From Thermoplasmatota archaeon (GTDB lineage Archaea > Thermoplasmatota > Thermoplasmata > Thermoplasmatales > Thermoplasmataceae), in assembly GCA_023489425.1 (NCBI GenBank), contig JAMDCG010000091.1, forward strand, positions 1 to 16,491: DNA of 16,491 bases, given 5' to 3'. This document shows positions 1 to 6,654 of this stretch, piece by piece. Position 1 is the stretch's first letter. Each line of letters starts with the position of its first letter. Made by a program: the position numbers and the translations under genes. The notes under the pieces were generated by a model. The model searched no databases. It was not told where the DNA came from and worked only from the letters and a program-made list of their open reading frames with translations.

Positions 1-1551
1 TGGGGGATACTTTTCAGGTTTTAGCTGTTCATAAGATGAGTATTTTTTCAGAAATATGGCATCATTTTCATCGTCAGGGTTTCCATATTCACTGACCCAG
101 TACTGTCCTGCCAGTAACCTGTGAAACCTCATCAAATCTATTACTGGATTTCCAATAACTGCCCCCTCAATATATTCAGGAATCTGTGTGAGGGTATATG
201 ATGAGAGTAATCCACCATTGCTAACTCCATAGCAGATTACACGTTTTCCTTCCTTTTTTAATTTCTTTATTACTGCCTGAAAGGATTCATATACATTTAT
301 CTTATTTTCTCTCATACCCAATTTGTGCCATTCCTCTCCATACTCTCCACCTCCAGGCAGGTTGCATATTACCACATTTACACCATTGTTAAGCAAATAG
401 GCGAATAGATTGTTATATGATGGCAGTAATGAGATATTGAATCCACCATAACCGTAAACAAGAGTGTTTCTAGTTTCCCTATTCGCCTGAAGGAAGAAAT
501 AATGAACATTCTTCCCATTAACATTGACCCAGTCTTCAGAGGCATTAAATTTTGATACTTCATTTTTTTCAATCTGTTCTATTTGCCCATCACTGTAGGA
601 ATAGATATTAAATGTTGTACCAAAGTCCCCCATCACAAGATTTGCCCTTTTATTATCAGAAGCCATAGCAATCAATCCCTTGTATGTGGTAAAAGGAAAC
701 TCTTTTATTTTTTTGCAATCAGAACTGTAAAGAACCGGTATAGATTTCGCATCCCTCATGTGAACCACAAGAAAACCTTCTTTCACTCTTACAGCATCTT
801 CAGCAGGCTCATCCAGTGGATATTCCTTTTCCCCAACAGTAAGGATTCCATTACCTTCAAATCTCAGAGTATATAAAATTTCATTCTCATAATCCAGAAT
901 TTTCACCTGACTTTTGTATTTCTTAAATAATTTCCATGTGGTAGGATTTCCTATTTCGCCAATATAGAGTTCAGTAGATATATTATTTCCTGCGTGAATT
1001 ATAATCTCATCACCATAGGACTCTCCACTAAGTCCCATACCCGAAGCAATATTCTTCCCAAACAGGTATTTCTCCTCAAGATATACCCCATTGGATGAAC
1101 CTGAAGTACTTGAAATATTTTCATCCCTCTTTTCCCTAATGAGATAAAATCTGTCATAAAAATATATTATATCGTGAACAAACCCCTTCTCAGTATATAT
1201 CTGTTTATCCTTCGAAAAGACTCTGAGAATTCCCTCATCGGAACCTGAGGTTTCAAAGAGTGCAATTCTATCACCTTCCTTTTCAGGTTTTATCCATACA
1301 ATAATACCTGAGGTCGAATATATCTCTTTTCCATTTACAATAAGGTTGTTATTACCATTTTCAACGGTTACGAAGCACTGAGCAGTTCGTGTAAGTTCGA
1401 CAGATTTAACCTTTTTCTGATAAACATAGGGCTTAATATCAGGTCTTATTTTTTCAAATATGGCATTGAACTTTTGTTTGAAAATATACGTTTGTTTTCT
1501 GGCATAATCCTTTACCTCCTCATCCATTACTTCAAAATTCAGTTCAGTCAT
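1..1551 (-). CDS. Prolyl oligopeptidase (family S9), C-terminus missing
   Basis: Serine peptidase of the prolyl oligopeptidase family, which cleaves short peptides, usually after proline. It is probably cytosolic and finishes peptides released by the proteasome. The frame is open for 517 codons to the window edge. An N-terminal region and a weakly conserved, propeller-like middle precede the alpha/beta-hydrolase domain. There I see LPGGGEYGEEWHKLG, the nucleophile motif CYGVSNGG (Ser444, codon at 220-222) and the family signature LLAGQYWVSEYGNPDDE. The Asp and His of the triad would lie in the ~65-80 residues beyond the edge. The position of the serine suits the short archaeal enzymes (~600 residues). 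ATG1551 is preferred to the in-frame ATG1557, because a TATA-like box is centred 26-27 bases before it. That fits a leaderless mRNA. No signal peptide is visible. Confidence 0.93.
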   Translation of the reverse strand, partial: MTELNFEVMDEEVKDYARKQTYIFKQKFNAIFEKIRPDIKPYVYQKKVKSVELTRTAQCFVTVENGNNNLIVNGKEIYSTSGIIVWIKPEKEGDRIALFETSGSDEGILRVFSKDKQIYTEKGFVHDIIYFYDRFYLIREKRDENISSTSGSSNGVYLEEKYLFGKNIASGMGLSGESYGDEIIIHAGNNISTELYIGEIGNPTTWKLFKKYKSQVKILDYENEILYTLRFEGNGILTVGEKEYPLDEPAEDAVRVKEGFLVVHMRDAKSIPVLYSSDCKKIKEFPFTTYKGLIAMASDNKRANLVMGDFGTTFNIYSYSDGQIEQIEKNEVSKFNASEDWVNVNGKNVHYFFLQANRETRNTLVYGYGGFNISLLPSYNNLFAYLLNNGVNVVICNLPGGGEYGEEWHKLGMRENKINVYESFQAVIKKLKKEGKRVICYGVSNGGLLSSYTLTQIPEYIEGAVIGNPVIDLMRFHRLLAGQYWVSEYGNPDDENDAIFLKKYSSYEQLKPEKYPP

Positions 1552-1573
1552 GGGCATTCATAAGGAAATCCAA

Positions 1574-1581
1574 TATTTATA
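1574..1581 (-). promoter_or_regulatory. TATA box of the prolyl oligopeptidase gene
   Basis: On the minus strand this reads TATAAATA inside GATATAAATATTGG. Its centre is about 26-27 bases before ATG1551, the archaeal TATA-to-start distance, so transcription should begin at or beside that ATG. No ribosome binding site is present. The assignment rests on motif and spacing only. Confidence 0.6.
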
Positions 1582-1632
1582 TCATGGTAATTAGGTAAAC
1601 AGATCTGGAAAAAATATCATTGAAACATATTT

Positions 1633-2067
1633 TTAGTGGTAAAATCTAAGTTTGTACACAATATATATCTGGGGTATAAGGAAAATAATTGAACCAGTTA
1701 AAAGAGGAAATCTGAACCCCAAAATAAAAAAACACGACATCTCTATTATCAACCCATATGTATCATGTGTTCTACCATGCTTGAACCTGCTAATCCATTC
1801 TTCCCTGCTGACTGGTGATTCCCATTCATCATTGAAGAGGTGTGATACATAATCCACCAGAACACCGAATGCAGTAAAAGCACCTATTTCAGAAATGATA
1901 AAATAAAAGAGGAAGAGTCTCGAATATAGAATTGCAATATCAAACAGAGAAAATGAAATAACAGCAAGGTATGTCGCAGAAGTTTTACCTCTCACAAAAA
2001 GGCCTTCCCATTTCTTAAAGCTAATACTTTCAGTATCCATAGTTAACAGATCGAATTTACATAACAT
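1633..2067 (-). CDS. Hypothetical four-helix membrane protein
   Basis: A 144-residue protein I do not recognise. After a polar N-terminus of ~30 residues it has four hydrophobic stretches in two pairs: roughly residues 31-52 and 53-76, then 105-122 and 124-140. A charged loop between the pairs (DEWESPVSREEWISRFKHG) is rich in Trp, Glu and Arg. It ends with a short basic tail. There is no recognisable catalytic motif and no signal-peptide cleavage site. ATG2067 is taken as start. An in-frame ATG at 2040 (MDTESISFKKWEG) is a good alternative, since the nine extra residues carry no clear feature. It diverges from the gene at 2147 across 79 AT-rich bases. It lies upstream of the peptidase gene on the same strand, but that gene has its own TATA box. 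Confidence 0.7.
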   Translation of the reverse strand: MLCKFDLLTMDTESISFKKWEGLFVRGKTSATYLAVISFSLFDIAILYSRLFLFYFIISEIGAFTAFGVLVDYVSHLFNDEWESPVSREEWISRFKHGRTHDTYGLIIEMSCFFILGFRFPLLTGSIIFLIPQIYIVYKLRFYH

Positions 2068-2118
2068 TATCTTTAATTATATTTATTATTTGTTAAAATC
2101 TGCTTAATATGACATAGC

Positions 2119-2125
2119 TTTTATA
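2119..2125 (+). promoter_or_regulatory. TATA box for the gene at 2147
   Basis: TTTTATA, in the context AGCTTTTATAGG, is centred 25 bases before ATG2147. No Shine-Dalgarno sequence lies between it and the ATG, so a leaderless transcript is expected. Confidence 0.55.
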
Positions 2126-2146
2126 GGATGTTTTAATTTAAAGTCC

Positions 2147-2539
2147 ATGGAAATATTCAAAAAAGAGAGAGTACTGGAAACAACAAAAAGTCTTGATGAT
2201 ATCATAAAATCATTTACAAATTATCTAATCAATAACGGCTGGAAAGTGCAGAGTAATGTGCAACAGGACAAGGCAATTCTTCAGGCCCAGAAATTCGGAA
2301 TACTGAGAGGGCTAATTGCAGCCGACAGAGCACTGACTTTTGTATTCACTGCCGAATCAGGTGGCCAGGTCAAGGTTGACGTCGGTGTAGGCAGGCTACT
2401 GGGTGATATTACAATAACTGCTATTGAAGTACTTCTTCTATCAGAAATATTTATTGTTATCGACATTCCTGAAATAGCATGGTCAGATCATGTTGAAAAG
2501 GAATTGTTGAACGAGCTGCAAACAATAGCCTCACAGTAA
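2147..2539 (+). CDS. Conserved-looking hypothetical protein, 130 aa
   Basis: I do not recognise the family. The first ~35 residues look like a helix followed by a strand (KSLDDIIKSFTNYLINNGWKVQS). Next come alternating strands typical of a small alpha/beta fold, with a glycine-rich segment (GGQVKVDVGVGRLLGD, ~residues 73-88). A strongly hydrophobic stretch (ITITAIEVLLLSEIFIVID, ~89-107) follows, and an acidic helix ends the protein. The hydrophobic stretch is long enough to touch or span a membrane but contains two Glu and one Asp, so a buried helix is as likely. No Cys or His cluster and no nucleotide-binding loop are visible. The start is fixed by a TATA box 25 bases upstream. Confidence 0.7.
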   Translation: MEIFKKERVLETTKSLDDIIKSFTNYLINNGWKVQSNVQQDKAILQAQKFGILRGLIAADRALTFVFTAESGGQVKVDVGVGRLLGDITITAIEVLLLSEIFIVIDIPEIAWSDHVEKELLNELQTIASQ

Positions 2540-2616
2540 ATATAAAATTTTTATTATTTAATCTAAATGTAATATTTGCAATTAAACAAAATGAAATTTT
2601 TATATTCATTTCATTT

Positions 2617-2631
2617 GTTCTATTATAGAAC
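2617..2631. promoter_or_regulatory. Perfect palindrome beside a TATA box (operator candidate)
   Basis: GTTCTAT-T-ATAGAAC has two perfect 7-base arms around a single central base. It directly abuts the TATA-like CTTTTATTT at 2631-2639, which is centred 26 bases before ATG2661. A protein bound here would cover the TFB contact region (BRE) of that promoter. A longer, imperfect inverted repeat, AACAAAATGAAAT with ATTTCATTTGTT-like right arm, lies just upstream (2584-2619). The regulator is unknown. Confidence 0.45.
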
Positions 2632-2660
2632 TTTTATTTCTTTGTTCTCAATTCCCTAAA

Positions 2661-3116
2661 ATGGAATATGCCAATTATGTCTCATTTCTGGTCGAGGCTA
2701 AAACACAGGGCTACTCATCAGGAGTTACATATCTGCCTGGACTTATTACGGGCACAAAGGAGTTTACATATGAAAAAGGGAGAATGAAATATATAGATAT
2801 ATATTCTGGTTCACTTTATTTTCTTGGTCAGGAGCTTATCATGGAAGGTAACGCTCCCCAGTGGGGAATGGTATACTCAGGTGGCATTATGGACGATAAC
2901 TACGGAACAAAAGAGGTTTACGACTTCCTGAGAGATGCGCTTAAAAGAGTTCCTCAGGACCTTCCATTAAGAGGCAAGGAATTCTTTTCAAACAGCAAGT
3001 TTGTATACAAGAACCTCACTGAAGGTGACCTTGGTCATTTCCTTGGTTATGAAACTATTGAGCACGAAGAAAATCTGATATATGAATTACACTATTCTGG
3101 AGGCTTTATTGAATAG
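2661..3116 (+). CDS. DUF5680-like protein
   Basis: A 151-residue soluble protein resembling the uncharacterised DUF5680 family, which occurs alone or attached to helix-turn-helix regulators. The features I recall are present in order. The N-terminus reads FLVEAKTQGYSSG, then FTYEKGRMKYIDIYSGSLYFLGQEL (two segments in sequence around residues 35-60), and then APQWGMVYSGGIM, matching the family's 'W-M-N-Y-Y-G' strand. A C-terminal helix (EVYDFLRDALKRVP) and a strand-rich end follow. This is the small-domain-only form; no DNA-binding domain is fused to it. The family assignment is from memory of the pattern, and its biochemical role is unknown. The promoter upstream carries an operator-like palindrome, so the gene may be regulated. 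Confidence 0.75.
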   Translation: MEYANYVSFLVEAKTQGYSSGVTYLPGLITGTKEFTYEKGRMKYIDIYSGSLYFLGQELIMEGNAPQWGMVYSGGIMDDNYGTKEVYDFLRDALKRVPQDLPLRGKEFFSNSKFVYKNLTEGDLGHFLGYETIEHEENLIYELHYSGGFIE

Positions 3117-3123
3117 ATCATTT

Positions 3124-3561
3124 TCAGGAAGATATTATAAACTCAAGTGAGAGATTGCCTGCATAATTTTGAGCAGGCATTGTTACAACTACAGGTATGG
3201 TTTCACCTGATTTTAAGATCTGAACACTGGGTTTATCAAGTGTGGCAGAAAAGCCAGAAGTCATTGACTTAACTCCAGTGATATCAACGGTGCTGTTAAT
3301 TCCATTATCATTAAACTGAATATTCATTACAATTTTCTTTCCTGTGGAAAAGGTCTCCTTTCCGTACGCATAGGAATAGGTCTTTATTTTTTGATCTGAA
3401 AAACTTACGTTTATACTCTGTACATTAACGGTTCCGCCATCATAAAAACCAAATAAAGCTAGAATTGCGAAAGTAATTATAAAAACAACTATCACAGAAC
3501 CCAACATTTTCAATCCGAGTTTTCTTTTTATCCATGGTCTCTCTACTTCAAGCGGTTTCAT
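3124..3561 (-). CDS. Membrane-anchored extracellular protein, 145 aa
   Basis: Unrecognised family. A short charged N-terminus (KPLEVERPWIKRKLG) precedes one membrane helix at ~residues 18-40 (KMLGSVIVVFIITFAILALF). About 105 residues predicted outside the cell follow, rich in strands, Ser, Thr, Gly and Asn, with a few N-x-S/T sites. The positive residues before the helix favour an N-in orientation with the C-terminus outside. The C-terminal half alternates polar and hydrophobic residues like an immunoglobulin-type beta sandwich, and ends LSLEFIISS. I chose ATG3561 over GTG3570 because a TATA-like TGTAAATAG at 3578-3586 is centred ~21-26 bases upstream. The stop lies eight bases from that of the convergent gene at 2661-3116. 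Confidence 0.72.
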   Translation of the reverse strand: MKPLEVERPWIKRKLGLKMLGSVIVVFIITFAILALFGFYDGGTVNVQSINVSFSDQKIKTYSYAYGKETFSTGKKIVMNIQFNDNGINSTVDITGVKSMTSGFSATLDKPSVQILKSGETIPVVVTMPAQNYAGNLSLEFIISS

Positions 3562-3671
3562 TCCAAGCACTAAGAAATTTGTTCTGGCTATTTACATTTT
3601 TGCAGTAATTTTATTACATAGCCATGTACACTGTTTATAGGAATAACAGGTCTCACTGCTTTGATATTGAA

Positions 3672-4172
3672 TCATCTGAAGACATATGAAAAAAAATCCC
3701 TGGAGATTCCAGTTACTCTGGAATATGCGTTCAGTCCAAAACTTTCAATTATGTTTCCAACTTCTGTTACAGTATTCTTCTTAACATCACTTTCTATGTT
3801 CTTCCAGTAAGTGAATAAAGAGTCTTCTTCGCTGTTGTTATGATCCTGCAACAGCCTGAAAAACATTGGAACTCTGTTTTTCAGAATTTCAGAATTCTCT
3901 TCATTTTTCCATTTTATTATATTGGTTGCAAGAGTTTCCAGTAATTTGTGATCTGCCATTATTCTGTCGATATTTTTTATTAGATCAGCATTCTCTCCGT
4001 TGTATACCTGCTTCATTACGGGAACAAAAACTTTTTCTTCTATCTCAATGTGGCATTTCTTCAGATATTCAACGAACAGTTGAAAATCACTCGAATCTGA
4101 ATCAATCATTAAATTACCGCTAATGTTTCTTATGGCAGTGTGCTCGGTCATAAGAACTTCCACAACATCCAT
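3672..4172 (-). CDS. Hemerythrin HHE-domain protein
   Basis: A 166-residue protein with the metal-ligand pattern of hemerythrin-like HHE domains, four-helix bundles that hold a di-iron centre and bind O2, NO or iron. The visible ligands are His11 (MTEHTAIR), His41 and Glu45 (CHIEIEE, HxxxE), His75 (MADHKLLE), and His111 with Glu115 (QDHNNSEE). Spacing and order fit the family, so the domain covers about residues 1-125. The C-terminal ~40 residues (ESDVKKNTVTEVGNI...) are an extra helical tail I cannot assign. There is no signal peptide, so it is cytosolic. It diverges from the MDR gene through a nearly mirror-symmetric promoter region, which suggests joint control. Oxygen or redox sensing, or iron handling, is plausible but inferred. 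Confidence 0.88.
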   Translation of the reverse strand: MDVVEVLMTEHTAIRNISGNLMIDSDSSDFQLFVEYLKKCHIEIEEKVFVPVMKQVYNGENADLIKNIDRIMADHKLLETLATNIIKWKNEENSEILKNRVPMFFRLLQDHNNSEEDSLFTYWKNIESDVKKNTVTEVGNIIESFGLNAYSRVTGISRDFFSYVFR

Positions 4173-4185
4173 AGAAATGCATATT

Positions 4186-4252
4186 TTCTATCTATTCAAA
4201 TGTTTGTCAATAAACTTTACATTCCGCAGTTTTTTGACAAGTTGAAATAGAA
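4186..4252. promoter_or_regulatory. Mirror-symmetric divergent promoter region
   Basis: The space between the hemerythrin gene (ATG4172) and the MDR gene (ATG4270) is a segmented dyad centred near 4222. Left blocks are TTCTAT (4186-4191), TTCAA (4195-4199) and TTGTCAA (4204-4210). Right blocks are TTGACAA (4234-4240), TTGAA (4242-4246) and ATAGAA (4247-4252). Each gene therefore sees TTGACAA, then TTGAA and TAGAA, as it is approached. The A/T part of each half sits about 20-26 bases before its ATG and may be the TATA box. The two ATGs are 50 and 48 bases from the centre. Confidence 0.5.
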
Positions 4253-4269
4253 GTATGGCATATAAATTT

Positions 4270-5244
4270 ATGAAGGCATATTTCATAGATAAATTTGGAA
4301 TTGAGAATATTGAGATGAGGGATGTTAAAGAACCATCTACTGCAAAAGGTTTCGTCAAGGTAAATCCTGTAATGGCAGGGATTAACCCGCTGGATTATAA
4401 TGTTATAGCCGGTAAGGTTTTGTATGGTATCAATCCCATGCCACATATTCCAGGGTCGGAAATTCTGGCAATAGTATCCGAGGACAGCGGTAAATTCAGG
4501 AAAGGTGATCGCGTAGTTGTATACAACAGGATATATGACGGAACATGTGAATACTGTATATCTGGAAGGGAATATCTATGCTCTAATGGAGGAATATACG
4601 GAGTGGTAAGTAATGGTGGATTTGCAGAAACACTGTTGATTAAGGAGGAAAATCTATACAGGGTACCAGACACGATTTCAGATGAGGTTGCTGTTTCCTT
4701 TCCGATAGCAGCAATGACACCATATCACGCACTTAAGGAGGCTGGTGCCAGAGCAGGTCAAACATTGATGGTCTACGGAGCTTCAGGAAACACAGGGATT
4801 TTTGCCATACAAATGGCAAATATGATGGGACTGAATGTTTTCGCTGTATCCTCAAAGGCCTATCTCGATGAATACGGAGCCAGAGAAACCTTTCCAGCTG
4901 AAAAAATTCCCGATGACTTTAAGGCGGATATAGTGATCAACCCACTGGGTGGTGAGTTTTTCTCCAAATCCCTTACCCACGTTCAGAGGAGGGGAAAACT
5001 CATAACATTTGGTGTATTGAATGGCCGAGATACTACTATTGACATAGGTAGAATATATACAAACGAAATAAGTATTATAGGATCAACCGGTGGAAGCAGG
5101 CAAGACATGAGAGAACTAATTGATCTTGCGTCAGGGAGAAAGCTGAAGGTAAAAACGGACAAAATTTTCCAGTTCGATCAGTTAAAGGATGCTCTGGTTT
5201 ATTTCGGAAAACCGAGGGACGGGAGGGTGCTGATCAGATTTTAG
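4270..5244 (+). CDS. MDR-family oxidoreductase without catalytic zinc ligands
   Basis: Medium-chain dehydrogenase/reductase, an NAD(P)-dependent oxidoreductase of ~324 residues. The N-terminal GroES-like domain starts MKAYFIDKFG and continues with KVNPVMAGINPLDYNV and PHIPGSEI. The Rossmann domain holds VYGASGNTG. Where zinc alcohol dehydrogenases have Cys (CG-C/V-C-x-T-D) and His (GHE), this protein has AGINPLDY and GSE, so the catalytic zinc is missing, as in quinone-reductase-like members. Three cysteines (CEYCISGREYLC) remain in the structural-zinc lobe. The substrate cannot be deduced. ATG4270 is preferred to ATG4255: it aligns with the usual MKA start, and it makes the promoter symmetric with the hemerythrin gene. 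The 3' end overlaps rpe by 11 bases, tail to tail. Confidence 0.88.
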   Translation: MKAYFIDKFGIENIEMRDVKEPSTAKGFVKVNPVMAGINPLDYNVIAGKVLYGINPMPHIPGSEILAIVSEDSGKFRKGDRVVVYNRIYDGTCEYCISGREYLCSNGGIYGVVSNGGFAETLLIKEENLYRVPDTISDEVAVSFPIAAMTPYHALKEAGARAGQTLMVYGASGNTGIFAIQMANMMGLNVFAVSSKAYLDEYGARETFPAEKIPDDFKADIVINPLGGEFFSKSLTHVQRRGKLITFGVLNGRDTTIDIGRIYTNEISIIGSTGGSRQDMRELIDLASGRKLKVKTDKIFQFDQLKDALVYFGKPRDGRVLIRF

Positions 5245-5890
5245 TCCTAACAAGATTTTTAAGATAGGAAATATTTTTTCCAATATCTCCTCCGTAAATG
5301 TATGATGCAGAAACAAGGATATCGGCACCAGAATCAACTGCAATCTGTCCGGTTCTATTGTTAATGCCACCATCTATTTCAATCTGGGTTTCAAGGGAAT
5401 GCTGGTCTATGTATTCTCTTGCCTCACTGATCTTTTGGGTGATTCCATCTATAAAGCTTTGTCCAGAAAATCCCGGATAAACACTCATGATAAGGAGTAT
5501 TTCAGCATCATCCACAAGATCCTTTACTGCTGAGAAGGGTGTATCTGGATTAATCACTATTCCGTAGCGCTTCCCCTCTTCCTTTACATCTCTAAAACAC
5601 TTTTTGAGGTTCACTGGAGACTCATAATGAAACATAAGTATATCAGCACCAGCATCAGAGAAAACTTTCCAGTATTTATCTGGGTTTGTAACCATCATAT
5701 GTGCTTCAAGGGGAAGATCAGTGCATCTCCTGATGGCAGATATTAAATCTCCTCCCATGGTGAGATTGGGAACGAAATGGCCATCCATTATATCCAGATG
5801 AAACTGATCTGCACCTGAATTTACACTCATTTCAATCTGATCCCTGAGAAACTCAAGTTTACAAGATATAACTGAAGGTGAAACTTTCAT
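5234..5890 (-). CDS. rpe: Ribulose-phosphate 3-epimerase
   Basis: Interconverts D-ribulose 5-phosphate and D-xylulose 5-phosphate in the non-oxidative pentose phosphate pathway; cytosolic TIM barrel. At 218 residues it is full length. Motifs are in family order: SPSVIS at the N-terminus; HLDIMDGHFVPNLTMGG with metal ligands His31 and Asp33; EAHMMV with His64; FHYES; MSVYPGFSGQSFI, the flexible phosphate-side loop; EIDGGIN with Asp173, the second catalytic acid; and ADILVSASYIYG, the phosphate-binding end. All expected catalytic residues are present. A TATA-like AAGTAAATC is centred ~28 bases before ATG5890, flanked by GAATCAC and GTGATTC. The 11-base convergent overlap with the MDR gene could produce antisense interference. 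Confidence 0.96.
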   Translation of the reverse strand: MKVSPSVISCKLEFLRDQIEMSVNSGADQFHLDIMDGHFVPNLTMGGDLISAIRRCTDLPLEAHMMVTNPDKYWKVFSDAGADILMFHYESPVNLKKCFRDVKEEGKRYGIVINPDTPFSAVKDLVDDAEILLIMSVYPGFSGQSFIDGITQKISEAREYIDQHSLETQIEIDGGINNRTGQIAVDSGADILVSASYIYGGDIGKNISYLKNLVRTKI

Positions 5891-5903
5891 ATTTCATCCA
5901 TAT

Positions 5904-5941
5904 GAATCACAAATGATTTACTTTTCTAAATTTAGTGATTC
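5904..5941. promoter_or_regulatory. Inverted repeat around the rpe TATA box
   Basis: GAATCAC (5904-5910) and GTGATTC (5935-5941) are perfect 7-base inverted arms, about 31 bases centre to centre, that bracket the AT-rich core promoter of rpe. They could be an operator. One such pair in an AT-rich intergenic region is also within reach of chance. Confidence 0.25.
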
Positions 5942-5998
5942 TGCACGTATGTCTGGTATATAAACTATAAAATCTTCACTTCATAAATATAAGCAATA

Positions 5999-6047
5999 TT
6001 GATCATGGGATATATTTAAATAGAGTGTAATAGATTGTTGATCATGG
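5999..6047 (+). promoter_or_regulatory. Promoter flanked by two TTGATCATGG repeats
   Basis: TATATTTA (6011-6018) is the likely TATA box, centred about 29 bases before ATG6044. An exact 10-base direct repeat, TTGATCATGG, occurs at 5999-6008 upstream of it and at 6038-6047, where it includes the start codon. Each copy holds the palindrome TGATCA. The layout resembles paired operator sites around a core promoter. Confidence 0.4.
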
Positions 6048-6541
6048 TGGAAAATAAAGACACTGTATCGGGAAAGCCACCAGATGAAGTGATGGAAAAG
6101 ATAGTCTCAAAGCTTATTTCCGTGAAGAGAAACGTAATAAGTAAATATGAGGCAATAAGAGAGGTCAGCAAATTACATAACACCATTCAGATTCTGGATG
6201 AACTGATAAATCTTGAAAAGAAAGACATCGAAATACTGGAGAATGCTGAGGCCTTAGAACAGGTGATGTACTCAAGAAGAACTGGAAAGGAGCGTGATTA
6301 TGGGTCGCTGGATCATATTATCTCTACAGATCCTGAGCCAGAAAAAGATGATCCAAAGAGCATTCTTGCATGGTCAATCTCAAAATCTGATGAAATATAT
6401 AAAATAGCTGATCTTCTGAGTGGGGAATATGATGACGAAAATCTGAAAAAACTTTTAAAGAACATTGCGGAAAGTGAAATGAAGAGAAAAAACAGGATGA
6501 CGGAGCTCTACGAGGACATTATAAACAAGGATGACTGGTAA
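6044..6541 (+). CDS. Helical hypothetical protein, possibly ferritin-like
   Basis: A 165-residue, highly charged, almost wholly helical protein with no membrane segment. It divides into two helical halves: one ending near ILDELINLEKKDIEILENA, and a second, AWSISKSDEIYKIADLLSG...LLKNIAESEMKRKNRM. A loop rich in Asp, Glu and Pro (STDPEPEKDDPKS) joins them. The second half has the rhythm of a rubrerythrin/ferritin-like helix pair. Where an iron-binding member would have E-x-x-H it has ESEMKRK, so the metal site appears to be absent. The resemblance is weak, and a plain coiled-coil protein is equally possible. The start is ATG6044, supported by the TATA spacing; the in-frame TTG6035 is not needed. 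The following gene has its own promoter. Confidence 0.7.
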   Translation: MVENKDTVSGKPPDEVMEKIVSKLISVKRNVISKYEAIREVSKLHNTIQILDELINLEKKDIEILENAEALEQVMYSRRTGKERDYGSLDHIISTDPEPEKDDPKSILAWSISKSDEIYKIADLLSGEYDDENLKKLLKNIAESEMKRKNRMTELYEDIINKDDW

Positions 6542-6621
6542 GTATAATGTCATTATTTTGTTAAACCATGTCCATCAATTTTATCCCACATCATGTTCCA
6601 TAAAAATTAAAACTTTCCAGC

Positions 6622-6633
6622 ACATATTAAATA
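6622..6633 (+). promoter_or_regulatory. TATA box of the ABC1-kinase gene
   Basis: CATATTAAATAC is centred about 27 bases before ATG6655. No Shine-Dalgarno sequence lies in between. The remaining ~80 bases back to the previous stop are AT-rich with no other structure I can support. Confidence 0.5.
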
Positions 6634-6654
6634 CAATCTGAAATTACCATTTCC

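Noticed and set aside
583..876. Plus-strand frame of 97 codons
   Set aside because: It is antisense to the prolyl oligopeptidase gene, which has clear family motifs, and has no promoter or recognisable protein pattern.
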